From Aldrovandia affinis (Eukaryota > Chordata > Actinopteri > Notacanthiformes > Halosauridae): a stretch of DNA of 64,000 nt. The stretch is from contig JAINUG010000173.1 of assembly GCA_029706075.1 (NCBI GenBank), positions 1,860,001 to 1,924,000 on the forward strand. Direction: 5' to 3'. A program made the position numbers and the translations under genes. Shown here piece by piece: positions 22,233-32,834 of this stretch (positions are counted from its first letter, which is position 1; each line of letters opens with the position of its first letter). The notes beneath the pieces were generated by a model. That model ran no database searches. It had not been told where the DNA came from and saw only the letters and a program-made list of their open reading frames with translations.

Positions 22233-23374
22233 TGTCACATGCCACGTGACAAACCCTGGATGGGAACAGAGCAGACTGGAGACACAGAGTGGAGTTTGTC
22301 GGTCTACGGACAGGATTTTATTTCCCAGACATGAGGAAGAGACAGTGGGAGTAGCAGGTTAACATAAGACAAACACAAACACTACCACAAAATCTTTACC
22401 CTACTCGCCACGAAGCTTTCGGGTAAAAACAACAAACTAAAATAACAAGCTAAAATAATCAAAACTTACAGGACACCGTGCCTCTCTTCCGGAGTTCCCC
22501 TGGAACCTCCCAGGCACACACATATCCAGTGACCTTTCAAGTGCTTCCCACCCATGCATACTGAGACACTCAAACTTTGCAGTTTGAGTTCTCTTTTCCC
22601 ATGCATACAGAGACACTCGCCACTCCCCACAGTGAGAGTTCTGGGAACCAGCCCCAAGACACTCTCCACTCTTCCAGTGAGAGTTCTTGGGCTGTTGCCC
22701 AGAAACACTCTCCACTGCCGAGTGCGAGCTCTCTTTCAATAAAACCGAGGGCGAGAGGCGGACCCTCTTTCAGGGCACCCTCTCACTCTCCTCCACAATC
22801 ACACCAAGGGAGAGAGGCTGACACTCTTAGTGCACCCCCTCTCCCTCTTCCCCACACACACAGGAAGCACTCTACTACAAACGCACACAAAACTCAACAA
22901 ACATCACTCCACAATACAACCATCCACAACACTCCACAACACAACACTCCACAACACACGTGCACTCACTCACACTCACACCAAGACACAGACAAGTCTC
23001 ACTTTCAACACTCACACATAATGACATGACAAGACTAACTGATTCCCCACTCGCCCCACCTGCTCTTAAATAGGCTCACTTTCTGCCTGGCTCAGGTGGG
23101 ACTCGTGAGGCAATCACCCATCTATCAATCACTCACTCACATTCTCACACAGACACCCAATCAGACAATTGACTTCCATATCAATTGACTGATTGACACC
23201 AATTAAATAATTAAATTATAATTAAACCAATTATGGCCTTTGGAGCAACCCTCCGGGCGCCAGTTCACTGCCAAACCTGCCCCCGGAAAGTCTCCCTGAT
23301 CCAAAGGCCTCCCCAATATATACAACACAGGCAACCATGCCACTCCCACGTGGCCGAGACCGACGTCCTCCATA
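22233..23374 (-). mobile_element. Solo LTR, family F3, copy 1
   Basis: On the minus strand it runs from TATGGAGGACGTCGGTCTCG to CACGTGGCATGTGACA. GTCAC lies directly outside both ends (22228-22232 and 23375-23379), a 5-bp target duplication. The minus strand has a CCTATTTAAGAGC promoter box and an AATAAAA signal, so this is an LTR with minus orientation. It matches 54680-56089 and 61669-62458. The open frames in its low-complexity CACACTCC-rich middle are not genes. The internal region of the family is nowhere in the window. Confidence 0.9.
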
Positions 23375-23379
23375 GTCAC

Positions 23380-23785
23380 CAAAAAAATAACAATAAATAC
23401 CAATTGGGCAATAATTTGGGGTCATCCAGGTCTTTATATCCTTGAGACAGGCCTCTAGTTTAGTGAATTGGACCTCTTCACCAGGTAAAGTGTAAAGTTG
23501 AGTGTCATTCGCATAGCAGTGGTAGTTTACACCATGTCTACTTATAATATCCCCAAAGGGAAGCATGTATAGCGAGAAGAGCAAAGGACCCAGTACCGAT
23601 CCTTGTGGTACTCCATAGTTAACTGTAGTACACTCGGAAGATACAACCTTTATGCTCTCAAATTTATATCTACCGGAGAGATAGGAATTAAACCATGAAA
23701 GCGCTTGCTCAGCAAGACCAACTAATTTTTCTAGTCTATTTAGGAGAATATGCTGGTCTATTGTGTCAAAGCAACTTAAATTGAC
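23380..23785 (-). pseudogene. LINE reverse transcriptase fragment
   Basis: Minus-strand translation gives RT palm motifs: LVNLSCFDTIDQHILL, YGVPQGSVLGPLLFSLY and the catalytic box as YAND in place of the usual YADD. It belongs to the L2/CR1/Rex group of LINEs but is not the same family as the LINE that follows at 23786. Both ends are truncated, one by the solo LTR at 22233-23374 and the other by the insertion of the next LINE. Confidence 0.8.
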
Positions 23786-24790
23786 GAGTACATTACATTT
23801 TACATTTTACATTTTAAGCATTTAGCAGATGCTCTTATCCAGAGCGACTTACAAGATGTGCATTAATACATGGTAGGAACAATCATAGTTAGCGCACGAG
23901 ATCAGTGCAGGAATACAGCAATAGACATCATTGCAGGCATCTGCGTACCATACCTGTAACACCGGGAAGGAAAAGGTTAGTGTGTTTTTGTTTTGTTTTT
24001 GTTTTTGGGAGTATAGTGTTGAACAAGTAAACAGTGGTGAAGACAATTTAGCTAGATGGACAGAGTTCAGTGGTAGTGGAGTCTGAAGAGGTGGGTTTTG
24101 AGTCTCTTGCGGAAGATTGGAAGTGATTCCGCAGTCCTGACCGACATGGGGGAGGTCGTTCCACCAACGAGGGACCAAGACAGAGAAGAGGTGAGAGCGC
24201 AAGGAGCGGCTGCCAGGCGCCCGGAGGGATGGGGCAGTCAGTTTGCCAGCGGAGGCGGAGCGGAGGGGTCTGGGCGGGGTGTAGGGAGTGATGAGTGCCT
24301 GGAGGTATGGGGGAGCAGTACCTCTGGCCGCTTGAAAAGCAAGCACCAGTGACTTGAATCTGATGCGTGCTGCGATGGGGAGCCAGTGCAGAGAGGAGAG
24401 TAGAGGGGTGACGTGGGTGAACTTCGGCTGGTTGAACACCAGGCGAGCAGCAGCGTTCTGGACTAGTTGCAGTGGCTTGATGGCACAGGCCGGAAGGCCT
24501 GCCAGCAAGGAATTGCAGTAGTCCAGACGTGAGATCACCAGGGCCTGGACCAGGAGTTGAGTGGCCTCTTGGGTGAGGAACGGTCGGATCCTCCAGATGT
24601 TGTGGAGGGAGAAACGGCAGGTCCGAGTGATCGCTGCAATATGGCTCGAGAAGCACAGCTGGTTGTCCAGGGTTACCCTAAGACTCCTGGCAGACTGGGA
24701 CGGAGACACTATGGAGCCTTCCACGGAGTACAAGTATGGAGATACAGCCATGCTCAGAGGAAAGAAGCAAATCATTCATTACTTTGACAA
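23786..24790 (-). mobile_element. LINE 3' end (tail family), copy 1
   Basis: The plus strand begins with ACATTTTA repeats and AGCATTTAGCAGATGCTC, the reverse complement of the family's 3' tail. Minus-strand coding (24775-23849) gives the RT C-terminal region: SLRVTLDNQLCFSSHIAA, VISRLDYCNSLLAGLP and LHWLPIAARIRFKSLVLAFQ. The catalytic palm is not included, so the copy is 5'-truncated. It is very similar to 32830-33760. Confidence 0.9.
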
Positions 24791-24954
24791 GGGCTCTGGT
24801 GTCACTTCTCTGATCAGTAGATGCTGTCATTTGACTACTGTACAAAGCTGCCTGTATTCCTTGGTTTTTAGCCTAACTTGCTGAGTGTCTCTGATGAGGA
24901 TAGCCTAGTGATGGGAGTCTCAGTCAGTCAGGGAGATCTGATTTTTAAATACTG

Positions 24955-25270
24955 GAATTAGATAGATATATCAGGCTACTTGGAAGTTGTATCCAGTTGT
25001 GGTTGTTGGGATCACTACAAATATTATTTCGAATAATTTGCAATTGCCTGCTGGCAGTGGTTAGCTGACTGCACCTGTGGTGTGTGTGCTGGCGTTAGTT
25101 AACTGCACTCTGCACAATAGCTGCACGTTTCTATACTCTTCAGAGATTTAGATTTTTGTGTTTCTGGCATTAGATAGATTTATAGGTTACTTGAAAGTTG
25201 CATCCACTGCTGACAGTGGTTAGCTGGCTGCACCTGTGATGTGTGTGTTAGTGTTGGTTAGTTGCATGTT
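24955..25270 (+). repeat. Diverged direct repeat, two copies
   Basis: Bases 24955-25108 and 25169-25267 share TTAGATAGAT, ACTTG-AAGTTG-ATCCA, CAGTGGTTAGCTG-CTGCACCTG and GTGTGTG blocks in the same order. They lie just upstream of the hAT transposase relic and could be its subterminal repeats, but no terminal inverted repeat was found to prove that. Confidence 0.5.
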
Positions 25271-25419
25271 TCGTTACTCAGTCCAGAGATTATTTCGTTT
25301 TTAGTGTTTCTTTCTCTGTGCTTTGCTTTCTCTCTCCCTTTCTCTGTCATCCTGCATCCTGCATTTCTGGTTGTTAAATCTCGCAACCCTAATGCTACTG
25401 TTTCGGGGCATCAGTCAAC

Positions 25420-27035
25420 AGAGGTAGGCTCCACGGTGTCTCATGTGACTGCTCCTCGACCCAATACCTCCCTTGCAGCCCAGTTGCCCAAGCACTGCAC
25501 CCAACAATCCCATTACCCCATGCACTACGCCCTTAGACAGTGTTTGAGGTGCCACATTGGCTGATAATAACCATGGCTTGAACAGCCTTGCATTGTCGCA
25601 GAACCACCCTCATTTTCCCTAAGTGTAACTTTGGTCAGACTGCATGTGCATTCAACCCGCGCTGGTACCATGGGAGACCATGGCTGCAGTACTCTGTAAA
25701 GCTAGATGCATGCTTTTGTTTCCCCTGTCGCAAATTTGGCACATCTAATGACAGTGACAGTTTTTACCAAGCAAGGATTTAATAAGTGGACAACTGCATT
25801 GGAGACAGACAAGGGATTCAGCAAGCACGCATCTAGTCAATATAATTTAAAAAGTGCTTTAGCCTGGTCTCAAATGCAACAAAGGGAGGCAACTATTGCA
25901 AACCTCCTGGGGCCCACCCAGTTAGAAAAAATATATATTATATAAAAAGCATTGGAGAAGTAGTTAAGTTCCTTGCATTTAATGAGCTTCCTCTTCATGG
26001 CAGCCTGGAAAGGGCACATAGTGATGTTGATGATGAACAGGATTTCTCTGCTGGCCACTTCCTAAAACCTTTTTAATACACTCTAGCGAAGGACCCCAAA
26101 CCTAATGAAATTACAAAAAGTATTCCTCAAAATGCAAAATACACCTGATTGGTCTGCCTGATCTTAGTCAGTTGGATGCAGAATGTATGACCACCCAAAT
26201 CCTAAAACATCTTTCTGACTCAGGCTACAGTGCAGACCAAATCATCAGTCAATGCTACGATGGAGCTTCAGTTATCAGTGGGATCAGGGGTGGGGGTCCA
26301 GGCCCCACTCCCTAAAAAGGATATTCCATATATCCACTGCTACAATCACCAGCTGCACTTAGCAGTAGTCCATGCAATGCAGGCAGAGCCATGTGCAAAA
26401 ACATTTTTTGATCTATCAGTATCACTGCACAAATTTTTTCATTGTCATTATGTATCACAAAACTATGATGTCCCCTCCCTTAAATCTCTGCTGGAGATAC
26501 GGTGGACAAGTGACCATGATGTGACCAAATGCCTTGTGGAAAATCAGAATACTATCCTCAGGCATTTGGAGGACAGTGCAGCAGCAGTGGATATCTGCAC
26601 AAAGGCATCAGGGCTGTTGATGATGCTGAGGAAGCATAATTTCTTTGACATAGGAAGATTCCTCCTCAAAATGCTTGGTGCCTTGAAGCCAGCTCATTCT
26701 GTTGACCTGTGTCATTCTGGGGAAGTAGTCAGTGCATCTCTACAGGCTCTGAGGCAGATGACTCATTGACTAATTTTGAGATAGACAACCCTGCTCCAGC
26801 AGGGGGACAATAAGCTCACAGCTGGTAGTGTTGTTCTATTTACTGTAGACCTTTCCTGATCTCCATCTTCTCTATGCAACTGCACTTGTGTTTGAAATAT
26901 TATCTGCAGCATTTGAGAGCTCTTTCTCCACTTTGTCCTGTATCCTAACCCCCTTCCATAGCACAATGTTACATGACAGAAAGAGAAACTTGGTGATTCT
27001 GGCTCATGAGAAGGCCATAACAACTGGGCTAGATA
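25420..27035 (+). pseudogene. hAT transposase relic (ZMYM1/TTF-type zinc finger)
   Basis: Blocks in several frames match the ZMYM1-like hAT family. At 25588-25780 there is a TTF-type zinc-finger region (AFNPRWYHGRPWLQYSVK, DACFCFPCRKFG). At 26230-26769 there is the catalytic region with IHCYNHQLHLAVVHAM. Near 26890-27030 lies the C-terminal dimerisation region (AFESSFSTLSCILTPFHSTM). Stops and frameshifts separate them. The C-terminal part ends where a Tc1 element is inserted; sequence after 28656 may continue the relic but is not recognisable. Confidence 0.8.
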
Positions 27036-27037
27036 TA

Positions 27038-28655
27038 CAGTGCCGTGAAAAAGTATTTGCCCCCCTCCTGATTTCCTCTATTTTTGTATATTTGTCAAAC
27101 TGAATGGTTTCAGATCTTCATACAAAATGTAATATAAGACAAGGAGAACCCGAGTAAACACAAAATACAGTTTTTAAATGATTATTTCATTTATTGAAGG
27201 AAAAAAGTTATCCAACACCCATATCACCCATGTGAAAAAGTAATTGCCCCCCTGAACTTAATAACTGGTTGTGCCACCCTTGGCGGCAACAACTGCAATC
27301 AAACGTTTGCAATAACTGGCAATGAGTCTTTCACATCGCTGTGGAGGAATTTTGGCCCACTCTTCTTTGCAGAATTGTTTTAATTCAGCCACATTGGAGG
27401 GTTTTCGAGCATGAACTGCCTGTTTAAGGTCATGCCACTTCATCTCAATCGGATTTAAGTCCAGGCTTTGACTAGGCCACTCCAAAACCTTCATTTTGTT
27501 TTTCTTGAGCCATTCAGAGGTAGATTTGCTGGTGTGTTTCGTATCATTGTCCTGCTGCATAACCCAAGTGCGCTTGAGCTTGAGGTCACAAACTGATGGC
27601 CGGACATTCTCCTTCAGGATTTTGTGGTAGAGAGCAGAATTCATGGTTCCATCAATTACGGCAAGTCGTCCGGGTCCTGAAGCATCAAAGCAGCCCCAGA
27701 CCATCACACTACCACCTCCATGTTTGACTGTTGGTATGATGTTTTTATTATAGAATGCTGTGTTAGTTTTATGCCAGATGTAACGGGACCCACACCTTCC
27801 AAAAAGTTCCACTTTTGACTCGTCAGTCCACAGAATATTTTCCCAAAAGTTTTGGGGGTCATCAAGATGTTTTTGGCAAATGTGAGACGAGCCTTTGTGT
27901 TTTTGGTCAGCAGTGGTTTTCACCTTGGAACTCTCCCATGGATGCCATTTTTGCCCAGTCTCTTTCTTATTGTGGAATCATGAACACTGACATTAACTGA
28001 GGCAAGTGAGGCCTGCAGTTCTTTAGATGTTCGTCTGGGGTCTTTTGTGACCTCCTGGATGAGTCATCGATGCGCTCTTGCAGTAATTTTGGTAGGCCGG
28101 CCACTCCTAGGAAGGTTCACCACTGTTCCAAGTTTTATCCATTTGTAGATAATGGCTCACACCGTGGTTCGCTGGAGTCCCAAAGCCTTAGAAATGGCTT
28201 TGTAACCCTTTCCAGACTGATAGATGTCAATGACTTTGTTTCTCATCTGTTCTTGAATTTCTTTAGATCGCGGCATCATGTGCTGCTTTTTGAGATCTTT
28301 TAGCCTACTTCACTTTGTCAGACAGGTTCTATTTAAGTGATTTCTAGATTCAACAGGTCTGGCAGTAATCAGGCCTGGGTGCAGCTTGTGAAATTGAACT
28401 CAGCTTTAAAAAAATGTGGTTAATCGGTTGATTTATTAAGGGGGGGCAATTACTTTTTCACATAGGGCCAGGTAGGGTTGGATAGCTTTTTTCCCTTAAT
28501 AAATTAAATCATCATTTAAAAACTGCATTTTCTATTCACTCAGGTTATCTTTGTCTAATATTAAAATTTGTTTGATGATCTGAAACATTTAAGTGTGACA
28601 AATATGCAAAAAATGAAGAAATTAGGAAGGGGGCAAATACTTTTTCACAGCACTG
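27038..28655 (-). mobile_element. Tc1-like transposon
   Basis: Starts CAGTGCCGTGAAAAAGTATT and ends with its inverted copy, TACTTTTTCACAGCACTG, flanked by TA on both sides (27036-27037 and 28656-28657). The inverted ends reach about 215 bp and contain two direct repeats each: GTGAAAAAGTATTTGCCCCC at the outside and GTGAAAAAGTAATTGCCCCC inside (27232-27250 and 28441-28462). This is the IR/DR layout known from fish Tc1 elements. Length 1618 bp is normal for the family. It is inserted in the hAT relic. Confidence 0.95.
27258..28279 (-). pseudogene. Tc1 transposase, frameshifted
   Basis: The start is taken at 28279, reading MMPRSKEIQEQMRNKVIDIY, the usual N-terminal helix-turn-helix of Tc1 transposases. 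The GRP-type motif (SGRPTK) follows near 28110. After frame disruption between about 27925 and 28070, the catalytic part (27923-27258) is open for 221 codons and keeps the DD34E residues: WTDESKVELFG, QQDNDTKHTS and SLDLNPIE. It ends at 27258 with AAKGGTTSY. Total length would be near the usual 340 residues. Confidence 0.92.
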
Positions 28656-29100
28656 TAGATATATTTGTTAGGGTTTCTGCACACAGAAACATAAGACTGA
28701 TGCTGTAATAGGCTACTGATGCTTTAGATAAACTAAGCCATGAAATGTGTGTAATATGTAAAGATTTTGAGTCACAGAACAAAAAAAACACAAAAAAACA
28801 CAAAACACCTTGTAAAAAAACCTGTCGTAAGATAATTAGTGTAAATACTGTAATATGTCCTAAGAGAGGGGGTGGTGACAGGTAAAGGTATCAGAAGGCA
28901 AATAAACTTGTAACATGAGCAAAACGCTATGTAAGATTCCCTGTAAGATGAGATAAATATAATTGGGTATTGATAAAGTTGTCCTCCTATAAGAGGGGGG
29001 TGGAGGTGGGTTTAAAATTGAAAAGAAAATGATGAGCCAATTACAGTATAGCTTCTCGTGTAAATAGAAAATAGCACAGCTAGTAGAATGGAAAACTATA
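28656..29100. other. AT-rich DNA with one arm of a local direct repeat
   Basis: No coding motif. Bases 28956-29033 share CTCCTATAAGA and GTGGAGGTGGGTTTAAAAT with 29745-29830, giving a diverged direct repeat on either side of the LINE fragment at 29101-29692. Confidence 0.5.
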
Positions 29101-29692
29101 CATTTACATTTTAAGCATTTAGCAGACGCTCTTATCCAGAGCGACTTACAAGATGTGCATTAATACATGGTATAATCAGTCATTGTTCACGCAAGAGATC
29201 AGTGCAGTAATACAGCCATAGACATCATTGTTGGCAGCTGCATACCATACCTGTCACACCGGGAAGAAAAGGTTAATTTTATTTTTATTATAATATTTTT
29301 TTATAGGAAGATTTAAACAAGTAGACATATACAAAAAGCAGTAATAAACATGTAGGCAGTGGTGATGACAATTGGCTAGATGTACAGAATTCAGTGGTAG
29401 TGGAGTCTGAAAAGGTGGGTTTTGAGTCTCTTGAGGAAGATGGCCAGTGTTTCCGTGGTCCTGACTGAGTGCGGAAGATCATTCCACCACCGAGGGGTCA
29501 GGACAGAGAAGAGGCGAGACCATGAGGAGCGGCTGCCAGGTGCCTGGAGGGATGGTACAGTCAGTTTGCCAGAGGCGGCGGAGCGGAGGGGTCTGGCTGG
29601 GGTGTAAGGTGTGATGATTGTCTGGAGATAAGGTGATTTGAATTAATTTGTGCTGCGATGCGGAGCCAGTGCAGAGAGGAGAGTAAAGGGGT
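29101..29692 (-). mobile_element. LINE 3' end (tail family), copy 2
   Basis: Plus strand reads ATTTTAAGCATTTAGCAGAC with GCTCTTATCCAGAGCGACTT, the family tail in reverse. The minus strand carries pieces of the RT C-terminus (for example NDLPHSVRT-like residues near 29480) with internal deletions compared with the copy at 32830. Non-coding in its present state. Confidence 0.85.
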
Positions 29693-30279
29693 GAAGGCAG
29701 GTAGCTATTCTTTAATATACCAGTCCATGTAATAATATATAATAATTAGATATAATTGGGCATAAATAAAATTGTGCTCCTATAAGATGGGGAGTGGAGG
29801 TGGGTTTAAAATGTAAGAAATGATAGGCTTATGTATTCATTACTATGGCTTTAGATAAAACCATAAAACAGTGCACGTTATAGCTTACAGTCCTAAAGAA
29901 AACTCATATTAAAACAAGTTTAGTTTTAATATTTTGTTGCTTTTGGAATTTAGTATTTGTAGACCAACCAACATCTCTTACTGCCCCATAATCAAAGCAC
30001 TCTATAACCAGGCCTGATGTCCTAGCTTTTGAAAGAGCAAGCTTACAAGCACCTAGACTAAAGTAGGAAGCAAGTAGAATACCTGTAGTTTAGTGGAGCG
30101 CCACGTGCGTTTCAGTTCAGGTCTGTTTAAGAGTCTGACTGTGGTCAGTATATCAAGGGGCAAGCCTGTAAAACTTTTTTATTTTGTAGTGAGGCAACTG
30201 CGTCAAGTGTTTTGCATTATATTGTAGCCCGTCCATCCGCTAATTCATCCACTGACCTGGAGCCAGTTAAGGCACCTAT
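29693..30279. other. Unassigned DNA, possibly LINE-derived in part
   Basis: Contains the second arm of the local direct repeat (29745-29830). Nothing else was recognised. Bases 30220-30279 may belong to the host LINE of 30823-31132, but no motif proves it. Confidence 0.4.
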
Positions 30280-30818
30280 TGTGGCGTCCCCAAGGGTTGG
30301 GCGACACGCACGGACCTTGCAGAGGGCGTAGGCAAGTTCAAGAACAAGGAGGAGGCAGTATTCAAAAACAAAATGATAATTTATTATACTAACACTGACA
30401 AACACAAAACAAAGGGTGGGGTCTTCAAGGGAATACAAACACACAAAGTCCGCAATCCTTATCTCGTTGTCCAAGTCCGTTCCAATGTCCAAAATCCAGT
30501 TCGTAATCCGCAATCCAGGCCGTAGTCCAAGTCCAAAACAATCCAATTTCCAACACAAACACACTTCAACACTCAACTTCAACGACTTCACAGGTATTTA
30601 CTCAACAAACTTGCACAGCAACTCCTTTCCAACTCACGTTCCTACTCCTCTCCCAGTGTAGTGGGAATCAGCAGTTTAAATAGGCCTTGAAATGGCCTTC
30701 AGCTGATCGTTAGTCCCGTTTGCTTGACTTCTCTCAGGTGTCACTGTGGTCTGCTGGGTAATGTAGTGTTTTGGGGCTGCCATGTGTTGTAGGCCAGGCA
30801 GCCCATCGGGCTGCCACA
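30280..30818 (-). mobile_element. Solo LTR (539 bp, 4-bp duplication)
   Basis: On the minus strand it starts TGTGGCAGCCC and ends GGACGCCACA. CTAT lies directly outside both ends (30276-30279 and 30819-30822). The minus strand shows CCTATTTAAACTGC, a TATA-type box, and AATAAA about 290 nt further on (complement near 30386), in the expected order. The 4-bp duplication suggests a retrovirus-like or BEL-like source. No internal region is present. Confidence 0.82.
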
Positions 30819-31656
30819 CTATGTTAAAAGAGTCAGAGAACATATCACTGAAACTTGTAACAGTAGAGGCAGTAATATTCTGACATAGATAAAACTAGTT
30901 TCAGTGCTTAAAGGGTAGGCTAATTGCAATTCCAACGTAATAATAAAATGGTCAGAGAGAATAGGGTTATCAGGGTGAGTTACAACACTACCACCATCAA
31001 AACCACGACTGAAGACGAGGTCACGTGTGTGATTATAATGTGTGAACAATAACATTTTGTGTAAAATTAATTGATTCCAAAATACTTACAAACCGAGATG
31101 TAAAGGAATCATTTTCATTTTCAAAGTGCACATTAACCCTCTGAGGTCCGTGCTAAGCTTTGAGATGGTTTGTGATTTTGGCGTGGTCTGATATTTATCT
31201 CAATTCCATCAACTTAACACACACTTACTCCAAAGTGTTTGATATTTTTATTTGAAGGACAATCACAGCTACATTTATATGGCATCAATAGTTTGGTCAG
31301 TATCATATGCAGCTTGTAAATAGATCTACAAACACACAAGTTATAAAGAGTACATTTTTCTGCCGTCACAAAAGTTGTGAAAGCACACACTAAACTATAT
31401 TGTTTTGCCAATGTGTGTTTGTTCATCAAGGTCTTGATTATGTAAGGGTGTGAAAATAGTTTAGCACATCTGAGATCTAAATAGCTAAAAACCTGTTTTT
31501 ATCAGAACTGGTCACATTTATTTCAGGCTGTGGGAGGGCTATATGCTAATTTCCTGAATCATTTCTTTTCATTTTGGAAGATTTATTGAAAACAGCACAA
31601 ACTATATACAAAAAAATCAAAATTAAAACACGGTGAAACATTAAAACATCTGTTTT

Positions 31657-32168
31657 TTACAGTCTTTGGTGCCACTTCTCAAAACAGTTTCTGGTCAACT
31701 GTAGACACAAGGGCACATCACAAACCTTGCACTCCCATGGAGTGCACTGTTTTTTTCCCGACATCTTACAGAGTATGCATTTCCTGCGACCAACAGAAGC
31801 CAGTTTGCCAACATCCACAGTCTGTTTGCCAGTGGGCACAGGCACATGATCAAAAGTAGCCTGTTGTCTGGGTACCTTCTGTGAGACACCACACAGCTGT
31901 GCAATGAGCTCCTCCTGGAAAGCCTTGTCATGGCTTCCCGTTGTCCCAGTGATGACAGTTTGGTGTGTAGGAGGTACGCATTTATGGCGGCAATGTCCAA
32001 GAAATGTAAAAACAATTTCCGGTACCATTTCATTGTTTTGTGCTGCGCTGTGTAGTACTGTATGAGTTGGTCAGACAGATCAACACCCCCCATGTGCTTA
32101 TTATAGTGGATGATAGGAGAAGGGCATAAAAACATAAACATAAAAAGCAAAAGGTTGTAAGGACACAC
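31657..32168 (-). pseudogene. piggyBac transposase C-terminal part
   Basis: Minus-strand coding gives HYNKHMGGVDLSDQLIQYY and WYRKLFLHFLDIAAINAYLL, the hallmark end of the PGBD/piggyBac catalytic domain. After a frameshift (31657-32028 frame) comes the cysteine-rich zinc-binding tail with CILCKMSGKKQCTPWECKVC. The three catalytic aspartates would lie upstream and are missing. The same cysteine-rich tail is encoded at 62500-62682 on the plus strand. Confidence 0.9.
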
Positions 32169-32280
32169 AATACATCAGAGCATTACAGTGAATAGGCATT
32201 AGGAAATTTGATATTTACATCATACACAAATCTCTACAGAAAACAAGGGAATTTGAAAACAAGGGAAATAAAATAAATGT

Positions 32281-32724
32281 CAGCATACACAGACTGTTGC
32301 TGGAAGATCGCAAGCGTAAACACAGACAAGATGCTACATAAGATTTTTCATAACATTTTAGGCTGTTTGAAAAGTATTTTTACATAGATCTTGAGTGCCT
32401 ATTGCAATTTGTTACGTTGCAACAAGCGGAATATGTAGTGACAAGACGCGGAATTCATATATTTTCACGAGTATTTGAAAACAAGGGAAATAAAATAAAT
32501 GTCAGCATACACAGACTGTTGCTGGCAGATCGCAAGCGTAAACACAGACAAGATGCTACATAAGAGTTTTTATAACATTTTAGGCTGTTTGAAAAGTACT
32601 TTTACATAGATCTTGAGTGCCTATTGCAATTTGTTACGTTGCAACAAGCGGAATATGTAGTCACAAGATGCGGAATTCATATATTTTCACGAGTATTTGA
32701 TAACATGGCAAATAAAATATAGTT
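32281..32724. repeat. 222-bp tandem repeat, two copies, inside piggyBac
   Basis: CAGCATACACAGACTGTTGC begins at 32281 and again at 32503, period 222 bp; the copies differ by few bases. The same sequence family, degenerate and shorter, is in the piggyBac at 46174-47558 (around 46500-46860, opposite orientation). On the minus strand the repeats lie between the acidic N-terminal coding and the C-terminal coding, directly after a GTAAGC donor-like sequence near 32730. Confidence 0.85.
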
Positions 32725-32834
32725 GCTTACTCTTTGTCAGTTAGGTCCTCAGCTGGATCAATTCTAAATTGAAAATGCTGTCTCTCTTCATCTGAATCCT
32801 CTTCAGTATCGGGACATGATGAGCTGTTGCCATT
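32725..32834 (-). pseudogene. piggyBac transposase acidic N-terminal segment
   Basis: Minus-strand codons specify SSSCPDTEEDSDEERQHF followed by AEDLTDKE, the acidic serine/aspartate/glutamate-rich N-terminal region typical of piggyBac transposases. It continues the segment at 35430-35350 from which it is separated by the LINE insertion. It runs into a GTAAGC sequence that could be a splice donor, or the frame simply ends. Confidence 0.6.

Noticed and set aside
22437..23029. Histidine/serine/threonine-rich frames on both strands
   Set aside because: Low-complexity middle of the F3 LTR; equivalent frames at 55035-55463 are on the opposite strand of the same repeat.
32281..32724. CRISPR-like array
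   Set aside because: Only two 222-bp units, no short repeat/spacer structure, and the host is a fish genome.
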